From NCBI GenBank assembly GCA_944389815.1, contig CALXNS010000104.1, positions 1 through 34,984 on the forward strand: 34,984 nt of DNA. Reading direction: 5' to 3'. The stretch's first letter is position 1. Every line of letters starts with the position of its first letter. Of the stretch, positions 16,716-24,700 are shown one piece after another. The notes under the pieces were generated by a model. That model saw only the letters and a list, made by a program, of their open reading frames with translations. It was not told where the DNA came from and ran no database searches. Origin of the DNA: an uncultured Victivallis sp. (GTDB lineage Bacteria > Verrucomicrobiota > Lentisphaeria > Victivallales > Victivallaceae). A program made the position numbers and the translations under genes.

Positions 16716-17852
16716 ATGAATTTACAACGACCTGAAATTGCCGTTTATTACTTTCCAAACTATCACGCCGACCCGCGGAATGACTCCATTCATCACCCCG
16801 GCTGGAGCGAATGGGAGGTGGTGCAGAATGCACGTGCACGCTTCCCCGGACATAAACAGCCGAAAATTCCGCTGTGGGGCTATGAGGACGAATCCGATCC
16901 TGCGGTGATGGCGCACAAAATCGACACGGCCGCGGATTACGGCGTGGACGGATTTCTTTTTGACTGGTACTGGTATGAAAGGAAACCATTCATGGAGGGG
17001 GCGCTGACGCGCGGATTTCACGGCGCGGCGAATCATTCCCGCCTCAAATACGCGTTGATGTGGGCCAACCACGACTGGCATAACATTCACCCGCAGGGAC
17101 CGGAACATCGATTCCCGTTGATCTTTTCCGGCGCGGTCAACGAGGCGGAGTTTGACGAATTGACCAGTTATGTCATTGAAACGCACTTCCGTCATCCGTC
17201 GTATTGGAAAATCGACGGTGCTCCGTGGTTTTTGATTTATGAAATCTGCGGATTCGCGGAAAAGATCGGCGGCTGGGAGGTTGCGCGCCGGGCGCTTGAC
17301 CATTTCCGCGAGAAGGTGCGCCGGGCGGGATTTCCCGATCTTCATCTTTGTGCGGTACTCTGGGGGTGTCAGATTCTTCCGACGGAGAAAACGGCGAAGT
17401 CTCCGGAGGATGTCATTCGCCTGAGCGGGGTTCAGAGCGTCACCAGTTACGTCTGGACTCATCATATCACGCTGCCGGACTTTCCGGTGACGAGATTCGA
17501 CGTTCCATTTCAGACGAATGTCCGCTACTGGCACACCTCGCGTGACACTTATCCGGTGCCGTATTTTCCCAATGTGACGATGGGCTGGGACTCTTCGCCG
17601 CGGACTTTTCAGGGGGAGGAATATCGCAACTACGGCTATCCATTCTGTCCGGTCATGGAAACGACGCCGCAATTATTCGAAAAGGCGCTGCATACGGTCG
17701 ACGAATTCTGCCGAACACTGGATCCGGGCCGGCGGATCGTCACGATCAACGCCTGGAACGAATGGACCGAAGGCAGCTATCTTGAACCGGATGCGGAATG
17801 GGGATACGGATATCTGGAGGCGATCCGCAACGTTTTCGGAGCTGCGAACTGA
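16716..17852 (+). CDS. WbsX / GH99-like domain protein
   Basis: 378-residue TIM-barrel-like protein matching the WbsX (GH99-like) family: IAVYYFPNYHADPRN at the start, HHPGWSEWEVVQNA, KIDTAADYGVDGFLFDWYWYE, YALMWANHDW and the C-terminal INAWNEWTEGSYLEPD. In related families the conserved acidic residues in DWYWYE and NEWTEG lie in the active site. WbsX was first described as an O-antigen glycosyltransferase, but related proteins sit in polysaccharide-degradation loci, as here. No signal peptide. The frame stays open upstream into the previous gene; ATG 16716, 25 bp after that gene's stop, is chosen although no clear Shine-Dalgarno precedes it. Last gene of the LacI-associated operon. Confidence 0.9.
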   Translation: MNLQRPEIAVYYFPNYHADPRNDSIHHPGWSEWEVVQNARARFPGHKQPKIPLWGYEDESDPAVMAHKIDTAADYGVDGFLFDWYWYERKPFMEGALTRGFHGAANHSRLKYALMWANHDWHNIHPQGPEHRFPLIFSGAVNEAEFDELTSYVIETHFRHPSYWKIDGAPWFLIYEICGFAEKIGGWEVARRALDHFREKVRRAGFPDLHLCAVLWGCQILPTEKTAKSPEDVIRLSGVQSVTSYVWTHHITLPDFPVTRFDVPFQTNVRYWHTSRDTYPVPYFPNVTMGWDSSPRTFQGEEYRNYGYPFCPVMETTPQLFEKALHTVDEFCRTLDPGRRIVTINAWNEWTEGSYLEPDAEWGYGYLEAIRNVFGAAN

Positions 17853-17879
17853 ATTTTTCCTTCATCTCTCTTCTTCAGC

Positions 17880-17911
17880 TTGATTTTTTCGTGAAAACAA
17901 TTATGTTTTCA
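17880..17911 (+). promoter_or_regulatory. Possible promoter with inverted repeat before the AmmeMemoRadiSam genes
   Basis: TTGATT (17880-17885) and TATGTT (17902-17907) are 16 bp apart. The inverted repeat TGAAAAC/GTTTTCA (17892-17911) overlaps the -10 and could be an operator or a weak hairpin. Low information content. Confidence 0.35.
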
Positions 17912-17937
17912 AACAACGAAGGAGCAAGCCGGGGAAT

Positions 17938-18843
17938 ATGGAAGCGAAATTCTGGCACGGCGGACTTGAACAGAACGCCGTTCAATGCGATTTGTGTCCG
18001 CGCCGCTGCGTGATCGCCGAAGGCCGGACCGGATTCTGTCATGTGAGACGCAACCGGGCAGGGCGGTTGATTGCGGAAACCTGGGAACGCCCCGCCGCAT
18101 TGCAGGTCGATCCGATTGAAAAGAAACCCCTCGCGTTCTACCGCCCCGGAACCCGGACGTTTTCCGTGGGGACGTTCGGCTGCAACCTCGGCTGCCGCTT
18201 CTGCCAGAATGACCACCTCTCACGTCACGGCATGGAAGGTGTTGAGGCGGCGAAACTGCCGGTCGTCTCCGCCGCGCAGATCGTCGATCTGGCGTGCCGC
18301 TACCAATGTGAATCGGTCGCGTTGACCTACAACGAACCGACCGTGTTCCTCGAATACGGCATGGCGATTCTGCAGGCGGCCCGCGAACGGAAACTCGGAA
18401 CCGTGCTGGTCTCCAACGGGTATATCGAAGCTGCGCCGCGCCGCGAATTTTATCCGCTCGTGGAAGCGGCCAACATCGACGTGAAGGGATTCGGTTCGTT
18501 TTATGAATCGCTCTGTTCGGGGACGCTTCCGCCGGTGCTGGAGAGCTGCCGTTATTTCAAGCGGGAACTGGGCGGCCACCTCGAAATCACCAATTTGCTC
18601 ATTCCCGGATGCAACGATTCCGCGGAACAGCTTGAAGCGTTTCTCGACTGGGCCGCCGAAGAACTGGGCGTGGATACGGTGCTGCATTTTTCCGCATATT
18701 TTCCCGCGGGCGGATTCCGCGCGCCGGCGACCCCGGCGGAAACGGTTCTTCGCGCCTGCGACATGGCCGCCGCGCGCGGGTTTGAACGAATTTTAACCGG
18801 AAATCTTCGACTCCGGGGAGTTGCTGGAGGAGGGAGGAAATAA
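17938..18843 (+). CDS. AmmeMemoRadiSam system radical SAM enzyme
   Basis: 301 residues. The radical SAM cluster motif CNLGCRFC (Cys82, Cys86, Cys89) follows SVGTFG, as in the PflA-like enzymes associated with AMMECR1/MEMO1. An N-terminal Cys-rich part (Cys17, Cys20, Cys24, Cys34; CDLCPRRC ... GFC) is characteristic of this family and may hold a second metal site. SAM-binding and barrel features follow: ALTYNEPTVFLEYG, VSNGYIE, NIDVKGF and NLLIPGCND. The adjacent MEMO1-AMMECR1 fusion, 5 nt downstream, confirms the assignment. The function of the system is not established; tRNA or protein modification has been considered. ATG with AAGGAG 13 nt upstream. Confidence 0.94.
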   Translation: MEAKFWHGGLEQNAVQCDLCPRRCVIAEGRTGFCHVRRNRAGRLIAETWERPAALQVDPIEKKPLAFYRPGTRTFSVGTFGCNLGCRFCQNDHLSRHGMEGVEAAKLPVVSAAQIVDLACRYQCESVALTYNEPTVFLEYGMAILQAARERKLGTVLVSNGYIEAAPRREFYPLVEAANIDVKGFGSFYESLCSGTLPPVLESCRYFKRELGGHLEITNLLIPGCNDSAEQLEAFLDWAAEELGVDTVLHFSAYFPAGGFRAPATPAETVLRACDMAAARGFERILTGNLRLRGVAGGGRK

Positions 18844-18848
18844 ATAAA

Positions 18849-20366
18849 ATGTCACGCTTGAATAGTTCCATTGCCGGAAGCTGGTATCCGGCGGACGCCG
18901 CCGAACTGCGCGAAATGCTTGATCGTTACCGTGCCGAAATCGAGCCTGAGGAGCGGCGGGAGGAAGCTTCGCCGGATATTCTCATTCTGCCGCACGCGGG
19001 TTACATTTATTCGGCCCGGACCGCGATGTATGGAATTTCTCAACTCCGCAGGAATGCGTTTCGCCGGGTGGTAATTCTCGCTCCCAGCCATCGGAGCGCG
19101 TTCGCCGACCGGCTGATCGCTCCGGAGGTGACGGCGCTGGGAACGCCGTTGGGCGACATTCCGGTCGACACCGAGGCGATCGACCGCGTCGGCAGTGTGT
19201 TCCCGGTGAGCAGAAACAATCTGGTGCACGCGGCGGAACACGCCACCCAGATCGAATACCCGCTGCTGCAATACGCGCTCGGCGAATTCCGCGTCGTTCC
19301 GTTCGTCGTCGGCGATTTCTCCTCGGAAGGCGAACTGGATCGGGCAGGGGCGGCGCTGCGGCAGATTCTGGAGGAAGGTACTTTGCTGGTAATCAGCAGC
19401 GACTTCACGCATTACGGACAAAGATTCGGGTTTGCGCCGTTCGGGCGGGGACGTGCGGCCGCCCGGCAGGTGCGGGAAGTCGATCTTCAGGCCTTTGACG
19501 CAATTCGGGAAGGTGATTGCGCGAAATTCGAAACGCTGCTCGATCGAACCTGCGCGACGATCTGCGGGCGGAATCCGATCCGGTTGATGCTGCATTGCAT
19601 CCCGAAGGGAACACGGTTTGAATTGCTCCATTACAGTACCAGCATTGAAGAAACCGGGGACGATTCGGATTTCGTCTGTTACCTCTGCGGCGCAGGTTAC
19701 GCGGCGTGGCCGGCAAAGACGCAGACTGCGCAGACGCTGGCGGCGCAGAAGACGGCAACCGCATCGAAGGGCGCCGTTGCCCCGGCCGGGGCGGAAATGA
19801 ACGAAGAATATTTCAGCGAAGAGGAGCGTCGGACGCTTCTTGGCATGGCGCGCCGTTCCATCGAACACGCGCTCCGGACCGGCCGGGTGTTGCCGGAAGA
19901 CGCTTTCCAGGCGGAAGCGACGGAGAAGATGCGTAAAAAAATGGGATGTTTCGTTACCTTGAATCGCCGTTCCGATGGTTCGCTGCGCGGCTGCATCGGC
20001 GAGATTGAACCATATCGTCCGCTCTATCGGGCGGTGACGGCGCGGGCGATTGACGCAGCGTTCCGCGATCCGCGCTTCCGTCCGATGTCGATGGCGGAGT
20101 GGGGGGATGTCAAAATTGAAATTTCCGCGCTCACTCCGGCGCATCCGGTCTCCTCCTGGCGGGAGATTGAAATCGGCCGCCACGGTATGACGCTCTCGAA
20201 AAACGGACGTATGGCCGTATTTCTGCCGCAGGTCGCGCCGGAGCAGGGGTGGGATCTGGAAACGACGCTCTCCCATCTGGCGTTGAAGGCCGGATTGCGT
20301 GCGGATGACTGGCGGGAGGGGGCGTCGTTCACGGTGTTCGAGGCGATCGTATTTCACGAGGCGTGA
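18849..20366 (+). CDS. MEMO1-AMMECR1 fusion (AmmeMemoRadiSam proteins B and A)
   Basis: 505 residues. Residues 1-285 are a MEMO1 domain: AGSWYPA, LPHAGYIYS (His49), LAPSHRSAF (His81), VISSDFTHYG and CATICGRNPI (Cys239). The two His and the Cys correspond to the metal ligands reported for human MEMO1 (His49, His81, Cys244). A low-complexity Ala/Thr/Gln linker (about 286-318) leads to an AMMECR1 domain (320-505) with the invariant LRGCIG (379-384), FRDPRF and VKIEISALTP. The two proteins are separate in many organisms; here they are one chain, which strengthens the case that they act together. The ATG is 5 nt after the radical SAM stop, with a GGAGGAGGGAGG run as ribosome-binding site. Its 3' end overlaps the convergent M32 gene by 13 bp. 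Confidence 0.95.
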   Translation: MSRLNSSIAGSWYPADAAELREMLDRYRAEIEPEERREEASPDILILPHAGYIYSARTAMYGISQLRRNAFRRVVILAPSHRSAFADRLIAPEVTALGTPLGDIPVDTEAIDRVGSVFPVSRNNLVHAAEHATQIEYPLLQYALGEFRVVPFVVGDFSSEGELDRAGAALRQILEEGTLLVISSDFTHYGQRFGFAPFGRGRAAARQVREVDLQAFDAIREGDCAKFETLLDRTCATICGRNPIRLMLHCIPKGTRFELLHYSTSIEETGDDSDFVCYLCGAGYAAWPAKTQTAQTLAAQKTATASKGAVAPAGAEMNEEYFSEEERRTLLGMARRSIEHALRTGRVLPEDAFQAEATEKMRKKMGCFVTLNRRSDGSLRGCIGEIEPYRPLYRAVTARAIDAAFRDPRFRPMSMAEWGDVKIEISALTPAHPVSSWREIEIGRHGMTLSKNGRMAVFLPQVAPEQGWDLETTLSHLALKAGLRADDWREGASFTVFEAIVFHEA

Positions 20367-21835
20367 GAGAATTTCCCCCTGAGGTAACGCAGATAGGGTT
20401 GAGCGGAAATCTTCTCCGTCCCGAACAAACGCAAATGAAGTTCACGCGGCGTGAACTGCGCTCCGAACCGGTGAATTTCCCGTCGCAGATATTCGCGGAG
20501 CAGCTGGAAATCGCCGTTCCGGATCGCCGCTTCGACATCCGGCAGTTCCCGGAGCATTTTTTCCCGAAGTTCACCTGCAATGAGATTGCCGAGCGCATAG
20601 GTCGGGAAATAACCGAAGTCGCCGCCCGGCCAGTGGATATCCTGCAGGACGCCGTCGCGGTCGGTCTCAGGTATGACACCGAGGTATTCACGCATTTTTT
20701 CGCGCCAGAGTTCCGGGAGATCGGCGACGCGGACGGTTTGATCGAGGATGCCGCGTTCGAGTTCGTAACGCAATAGAATGTGGAGATTGTAGGTCGCTTC
20801 GTCGGCCTCGGTGCGGATGAGTGATGGCTCCACATTATTGATGATGCGCATGAAATCCTCCAGCGCCAATGAGCGGACCGCCGGAAACGAGCGCTGCAGT
20901 GCCGGATAGAAATATTCCCAGAACGGTTTCGAACGTGCGAGCTGGTTCTCGTAGAATCGCGATTGCGATTCATGAAATCCCAGAGACGCGCCGTCCGCCA
21001 GCGGAGTGCGGTCGAAGGCGGGATTGATTCCCTGTTCGTAGAGCGCGTGACCGCATTCGTGAATGGTGCTGAAGAGCGCGGAAAGCGGTTGCCCGGGCTT
21101 GATCGCGGTGGTGATTCTGACATCGCCGCTGCCGATCGTGATGGTGAAGGGGTGTTCCACTTCGTCAAGCCTGCCGTGTGCGGTGTCGTATCCGAGCGCA
21201 ATCGCCACCCGCCGAGAGAGCGCGCGCTGCCGCGTGGCGGGAAAGGAACCGGGCGGCAATGCCGGAAGCGGAGCTGCCGAATTGCTCCATGCGCGAACCA
21301 GCGCGGTTTGTTCCCTGCGGAGTTCGGCGAAGAGGGGATCAAGTTCGCGGGTGGTCATCCCTTCTTCGTAGAGGTCGAGCAACGCATCGTAGGGCGTTTC
21401 CGCTTCGGGGAAGCATCCGGCATATTCGCGTTTCAGGCTGAAGAGTTTTTCCAGGTGCGGCGCAAGAATCCGGAAATCATCCGTTTCGCGCGCCTGCAGC
21501 CACGCCGCCGTGGCACGGGCGGAGGTTGCGGCGATTTTTCCCGCCAGGGCAACCGGGATGGCCGCGTGTTTGCGGAAATCCCGCCGGGCGCGGCGCAGCA
21601 GCGCCTGATCCTCCGGGGAACCGGTGTTTTCCGGGATTTTATCGAGCAACCGCCCCAGCGCCGCGGATTGTGAACGACGGTGAATGGTGCGTTCCAGAGT
21701 TTCCAGTTGTTCCGCCCGTCCCGGCGCGGCGCCGGAGGGAAGCATGGTCTGCTGATCCCATTGCAGGAGTTCGGCGATGGCGTGAAGGTCGGAAATTTCC
21801 GATAGAAGTTGTTTTAAACGGCCAAGCTGATCCAT
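20354..21835 (-). CDS. M32-family metallocarboxypeptidase (thermostable carboxypeptidase 1-like)
   Basis: About 493 residues, mainly helical. The zinc site HECGH (HExxH) appears in LFSTIHECGHALYEQG, followed by the family motif GFHESQSRFYENQLARS and a C-terminal DIHWPGGDFGYFPTYALGNLIAG. M32 enzymes remove C-terminal amino acids from peptides in the cytoplasm and are near 500 residues long. ATG 21835 is chosen because GGGGGA lies 9 nt upstream; the ATG three codons earlier would put the purine run directly against it. It is convergent with the AmmeMemoRadiSam operon. Confidence 0.95.
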   Translation of the reverse strand: MDQLGRLKQLLSEISDLHAIAELLQWDQQTMLPSGAAPGRAEQLETLERTIHRRSQSAALGRLLDKIPENTGSPEDQALLRRARRDFRKHAAIPVALAGKIAATSARATAAWLQARETDDFRILAPHLEKLFSLKREYAGCFPEAETPYDALLDLYEEGMTTRELDPLFAELRREQTALVRAWSNSAAPLPALPPGSFPATRQRALSRRVAIALGYDTAHGRLDEVEHPFTITIGSGDVRITTAIKPGQPLSALFSTIHECGHALYEQGINPAFDRTPLADGASLGFHESQSRFYENQLARSKPFWEYFYPALQRSFPAVRSLALEDFMRIINNVEPSLIRTEADEATYNLHILLRYELERGILDQTVRVADLPELWREKMREYLGVIPETDRDGVLQDIHWPGGDFGYFPTYALGNLIAGELREKMLRELPDVEAAIRNGDFQLLREYLRREIHRFGAQFTPRELHLRLFGTEKISAQPYLRYLRGKFSHAS

Positions 21836-21866
21836 GATATCCATTCCCCCGGGGTGACGCATACAA

Positions 21867-21900
21867 CAAAAAACCGGAATTCCGCATGGCGGGATTCCGG
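21867..21900 (-). terminator. Intrinsic terminator behind the small 80-residue gene
   Basis: 12-bp stem (21874-21885 with 21889-21900, one G-T mismatch) and a 3-nt loop, followed on the minus strand by T6. It separates the small gene from the M32 gene. Confidence 0.88.
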
Positions 21901-21922
21901 TTTCAACGCTCGAAACGCGAAC

Positions 21923-22165
21923 TTACTTCGCGGCCTCATTCTTCTGGAGAACGCCGGCTTCCAGCAGTTTGTCGATCAGCTGCTGCATCGAGTTGAAGGC
22001 GCCGAGGAATCCCTGCGGCGGCATGATGATGCGCTCGTTCACGACCGGGGTCGGCGCGGCGCCGTCTTCACCGGGCTGCAGCGTGACGAAATCGAAACGG
22101 ACCATACCGCCCGCAAAATGAATCTGACCGATGCCGTCCGCAAAAATCTCTTTCTTCTTTTCCAT
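21923..22165 (-). CDS. Conserved-looking small protein of unknown function
   Basis: 80 residues. It begins MEKKKEIFADGIGQIHFAGG, then VRFDFVTLQPG, a short Pro/Ala-rich turn, VVNERIIMPPQGFLGAFNSM and a C-terminal helix QQLIDKLLEAGVL. The layout (N-terminal beta hairpins, 'R.IMPP...' and a final amphipathic helix) resembles small DUF3467-like proteins, but this is an impression. It has its own promoter, AAGGAG 11 nt before the ATG and its own terminator, so it is very probably expressed as a monocistronic unit. Confidence 0.8.
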   Translation of the reverse strand: MEKKKEIFADGIGQIHFAGGMVRFDFVTLQPGEDGAAPTPVVNERIIMPPQGFLGAFNSMQQLIDKLLEAGVLQKNEAAK

Positions 22166-22273
22166 TCTCGTCTTTTCTCCTTAGAAACTGACTCTATGAC
22201 CGGGAGGAAACTTATGATGAACGCGGTGAATGTTTCGATGTTTTCACCACCCCGCCGATCGCTGTACCTCCAT

Positions 22274-22301
22274 AGTATACTCCAAGTAAAATAAAAGTCA
22301 A
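22274..22301 (-). promoter_or_regulatory. Putative promoter of the 80-residue protein gene
   Basis: Minus strand TTGACT (22301-22296), 16-bp spacer, TATACT (22279-22274). The leader to the ATG at 22165 is about 100 nt. Confidence 0.6.
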
Positions 22302-22429
22302 ATGATTCATCGAATATTTTCCGGATAAAATGAAATTTTTGCGCTTTGTATTTTTGAATTGCTTGCGTGAAAAATGGTTGCAACGAACCGGAACCAGTTT
22401 CCCCCGGAACTCCGGGCGTGTTTCTGCAC

Positions 22430-22458
22430 TTGTATCCCGGAGAAAATGGTGTTATATT
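22430..22458 (+). promoter_or_regulatory. Putative promoter of the META lipoprotein gene
   Basis: TTGTAT (22430-22435), 17-bp spacer, TATATT (22453-22458), about 47 bp before the ATG. Confidence 0.5.
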
Positions 22459-22505
22459 GAAACGGTTGTTTCAAGTTCATCCGCGTCAACCAATGGAGGT
22501 GTCGA

Positions 22506-22985
22506 ATGAAGAAGAACAAAATGAATAATATATCGCGGCGCGGCGTTGTCGGAAGTTTGCTGCTGTTTGCCGGAATGGGGCTTCTGAACGGCTGCTGTCT
22601 CTTTGCCGAACCGGAGAACGTCGCGCTCACGGAAGGCGGCTGGGCGCTGGAACTCGATACGCTCTCCGGAGTCGAACGTTCCTGGCGTGAGCCGGATCGG
22701 GACATCACTTTGACCATACAGCCGGACGGTCGGTTCGCCGGCTGCGCCGGGGTGAACCGGTATTTCGGGAAAGTTGAATTCGATACCGTTGCTCACACGC
22801 TCAAATTCGGCAATGCCGGCGTGACCATGATGGCCGGTCCGGGCCTGGAATATGAAAACGCCTACTTGAAAATGCTTGCGACTGTCGATTCCTATGAAAT
22901 CGTCGGAAACCGGCTTTTTCTCAAGGCGAATGGACAGAACGTGGCCGAATTCGATTTCGAAGCGCCGGGCGAAGTCCTGCAATGA
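22506..22985 (+). CDS. META-domain (HslJ-like) lipoprotein
   Basis: 159 residues. Basic N-terminus (MKKNKMNNISRR), hydrophobic stretch and lipobox LLNGC (acylated Cys near residue 30), so it is a membrane-anchored lipoprotein. The META domain follows: LTIQPDGRFAGCAGVNRYFG, a central strand GNAGVTMMAGPGLEYENAYL and VDSYEIVGNRLFLKANG. META proteins such as E. coli HslJ are linked to envelope stress, but the biochemical role is unknown. Very good ribosome-binding site (GGAGGT, 5 nt spacing from the ATG). Confidence 0.9.
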   Translation: MKKNKMNNISRRGVVGSLLLFAGMGLLNGCCLFAEPENVALTEGGWALELDTLSGVERSWREPDRDITLTIQPDGRFAGCAGVNRYFGKVEFDTVAHTLKFGNAGVTMMAGPGLEYENAYLKMLATVDSYEIVGNRLFLKANGQNVAEFDFEAPGEVLQ

Positions 22986-23003
22986 ATTCAGCCTGTCGCC
23001 GAT

Positions 23004-23039
23004 CCGTCCGCCCGCCGGAGACTGAGACGGGCGGGGCGG
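23004..23039. terminator. GC-rich hairpin between convergent genes
   Basis: CCGTCCGCCCG (23004-23014) pairs imperfectly with CGGGCGGGGCGG (23028-23039). It sits between the ends of the META gene (+) and the glycosyltransferase (-). It has no T-run on either side, so it may only be a 3'-end-stabilising structure. Confidence 0.35.
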
Positions 23040-23055
23040 TAATGACGCATCGCTC

Positions 23056-24096
23056 TCAGGAAAAGAGGGCGCGTTTCAGGAAATCAATCAGCACCGGCGC
23101 ATAACGCTGCAGCGAATATGCGCCGGCGCCGGTTCGAGCGGCGCCGCTCATGCGCTGTCGGAGTGCGGAGTCGTTTTTCAATTGTTCGAGCGCCCGGCAC
23201 CATTCGTGCGGAGTTGTCGCGAGAAATCCATTTTCTCCATTCCGGATCACGTTGCGGTTTTCGCCGACCGGCGAGGCGATGGCCGGGAGTCCCGCGGCCT
23301 GATATTGAATGAGTTTATAGGCGGATTTTCCGCGTGAAAACGGATCGTCGGTCAGCGGCATGATTCCGATATGGCAGCGGCAGAGATCGCGCGCTTCGGT
23401 CTCCGGGGACCAGTCGATGAAACGCATCGGTACGCCGGGAAGCGCACGGGACGCCAGGTCGCGTCGGGCAATTACCAGAAGTTCGAATTCCGTATTTTCG
23501 GCCATTTTCCGCAACACAGGAGCGTGCAGTTCCAGGTAGCGGTAGGTGACCGGGGTTCCGATCCACCCGATCGTGAACCGGGGAAATTTTTCCAGCTGTT
23601 CCGGGTAGGAATTCAAATCGACGACGGTCGGGATTTTCACCAGATTCGGTTGGAGCGGCAACAGTTGTTCCGCGAGAAAATCGTTGGCGACGATCACTCC
23701 GGCGGCGCGGCGGACCAGTTGATCGTATTTTTTCTCTAGGTGCGGCCGATTGCGGTATTTCTCCCAGACGTTGTCGTCGAAATTGAGCACGAAGCGCCGA
23801 TTTTTCAGAAATCGCGCCTCGAAATCCCACGGCAACTGCGGCAGCAGTTCATATTCCACATAAAGCGCGTTTCCGTAGCCGGGCAGTTCCGCGAGGCGCC
23901 GCAGGAGAGTCATCCCGGCGTGAAGGCGCGATTTCACGCCGTCTGCGTAGAGACGCTTCAGGTAGCCGCCTCGGAAGAACGGATGGATGCGCACGTCGAA
24001 ACCGGCTTCGCGCAGCGCATCCTCATACAGATAATAGCGGCAGCGACTGGAGGCGCCGAACCTGTCATAACGTGTGCAGATATCCAGCCGCATCAT
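23056..24096 (-). CDS. GT-B glycosyltransferase
   Basis: 346 residues with two Rossmann-like halves. The N-terminal part holds RYYLYEDALREAGFDV and the DDNVW segment. The C-terminal nucleotide-sugar domain holds TIGWIGTPVTYRYL, RCHIGIMPLTDDPFSRGKSAYKLIQY and AAGLPAIASPVGENRNVI, as in GT1/GT4-type enzymes. Donor and acceptor cannot be told. ATG 24096 is preferred over ATG 24108 because GGGAG lies at a usable distance before it. Isolated gene, divergent from glnK-amtB. Confidence 0.88.
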   Translation of the reverse strand: MMRLDICTRYDRFGASSRCRYYLYEDALREAGFDVRIHPFFRGGYLKRLYADGVKSRLHAGMTLLRRLAELPGYGNALYVEYELLPQLPWDFEARFLKNRRFVLNFDDNVWEKYRNRPHLEKKYDQLVRRAAGVIVANDFLAEQLLPLQPNLVKIPTVVDLNSYPEQLEKFPRFTIGWIGTPVTYRYLELHAPVLRKMAENTEFELLVIARRDLASRALPGVPMRFIDWSPETEARDLCRCHIGIMPLTDDPFSRGKSAYKLIQYQAAGLPAIASPVGENRNVIRNGENGFLATTPHEWCRALEQLKNDSALRQRMSGAARTGAGAYSLQRYAPVLIDFLKRALFS

Positions 24097-24202
24097 GTTT
24101 TCTCCCATTTCGTTCCAATTGAATTCGCCGACGATTGTCTTACAATAGGCCGTCGCGCCGTCTTTGTCAACCGGTCTTTTTTACAAAAATGGTTCGGAGC
24201 GG

Positions 24203-24226
24203 AAATTTGTTTTACAAATTTGTAAA
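24203..24226 (+). promoter_or_regulatory. Palindromic upstream activator-like site of glnK-amtB
   Basis: TTTACAAATTTGTAAA (24211-24226) is a perfect 16-bp palindrome. The overlapping AAATTTGT-TTT-ACAAATTT (24203-24221) shares the half-site, and a further half-site-like TTTTACAAAAAT occurs near 24179. It lies 45-68 bp before the sigma54 -24 element, the position where NtrC-type enhancer-binding proteins act. Confidence 0.6.
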
Positions 24227-24270
24227 GAAAGATCGGAAAAGAAAGATTCATTCTGAGGTGAATTCAGATT

Positions 24271-24285
24271 TGGCACGGCATTTGC
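24271..24285 (+). promoter_or_regulatory. Sigma54 (RpoN) promoter of glnK-amtB
   Basis: TGGCAC, 5 bp, TTGC: a full match to the -24/-12 consensus with correct spacing. The expected transcription start is near 24297, about 42 nt before the glnK ATG. It implies activation under nitrogen limitation by an ATP-dependent enhancer-binding protein, as for glnK-amtB operons elsewhere. Confidence 0.92.
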
Positions 24286-24338
24286 TTTGTGGTGAGCTAC
24301 GGCGCCAACAACGAACCCAATCTGGAGGTAAGAATGCC

Positions 24339-24680
24339 ATGAAATTGATCATTGCCTACATCAAACCGGAACGGCTCAATGCCGTCAAGCAGGAGCTTTA
24401 TCGACGAAACATTTTCAAGATGTCAGTCACCAACGCCCTCGGCTGCGGCCAGCAGAAAGGTTATGTCGAGGCATACCGCGGAGCGATTGCCGAGGTGAAT
24501 CTGCTCAAGAAAGTTCGTCTGGCGATCGCGGTGAATGATGAATACATCCAGCCGACCGTCGACGGGATCATTGCCGGAGCCCGGACCGGGCACATCGGAG
24601 ACGGGAAAATTTTCGTGTTGCCGATGGACGAATGCATCCGGATCCGCACCGGCGAGACCGGTTTTGACGCGATCGGCTGA
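24339..24680 (+). CDS. glnK: P-II family nitrogen regulatory protein (GlnK/GlnB)
   Basis: 113 residues; trimeric sensor of ATP/ADP and 2-oxoglutarate that gates the ammonium channel encoded next to it. Family marks: [20 protein letters not shown], the T-loop [14 protein letters not shown] (37-50), the B-loop [13 protein letters not shown] and the C-terminal IRIRTGETG. The residue aligned with Tyr51, uridylylated by GlnD in enterobacteria, is Ala; Tyr46 is kept. The start is the ATG at 24339 behind GGAGGT; the open frame upstream is non-coding. It lies 20 bp before amtB in one sigma54-dependent transcript. Confidence 0.96.
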   Translation: MKLIIAYIKPERLNAVKQELYRRNIFKMSVTNALGCGQQKGYVEAYRGAIAEVNLLKKVRLAIAVNDEYIQPTVDGIIAGARTGHIGDGKIFVLPMDECIRIRTGETGFDAIG

Positions 24681-24700
24681 AGGAAAGGAGTGTGAGGAAC

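Larger units (their letters stand above)
22166..22505 (+). other. 340-bp divergent intergenic region
   Basis: Holds two divergent promoters (minus at 22274-22301, plus at 22430-22458) and leaders of roughly 100 and 40 nt. No further ORF, repeat or RNA gene could be supported. Confidence 0.6.

Noticed and set aside
18852..20357. Open frame of about 500 codons on the minus strand
   Set aside because: Antisense to the MEMO1-AMMECR1 gene, whose domains are unmistakable.
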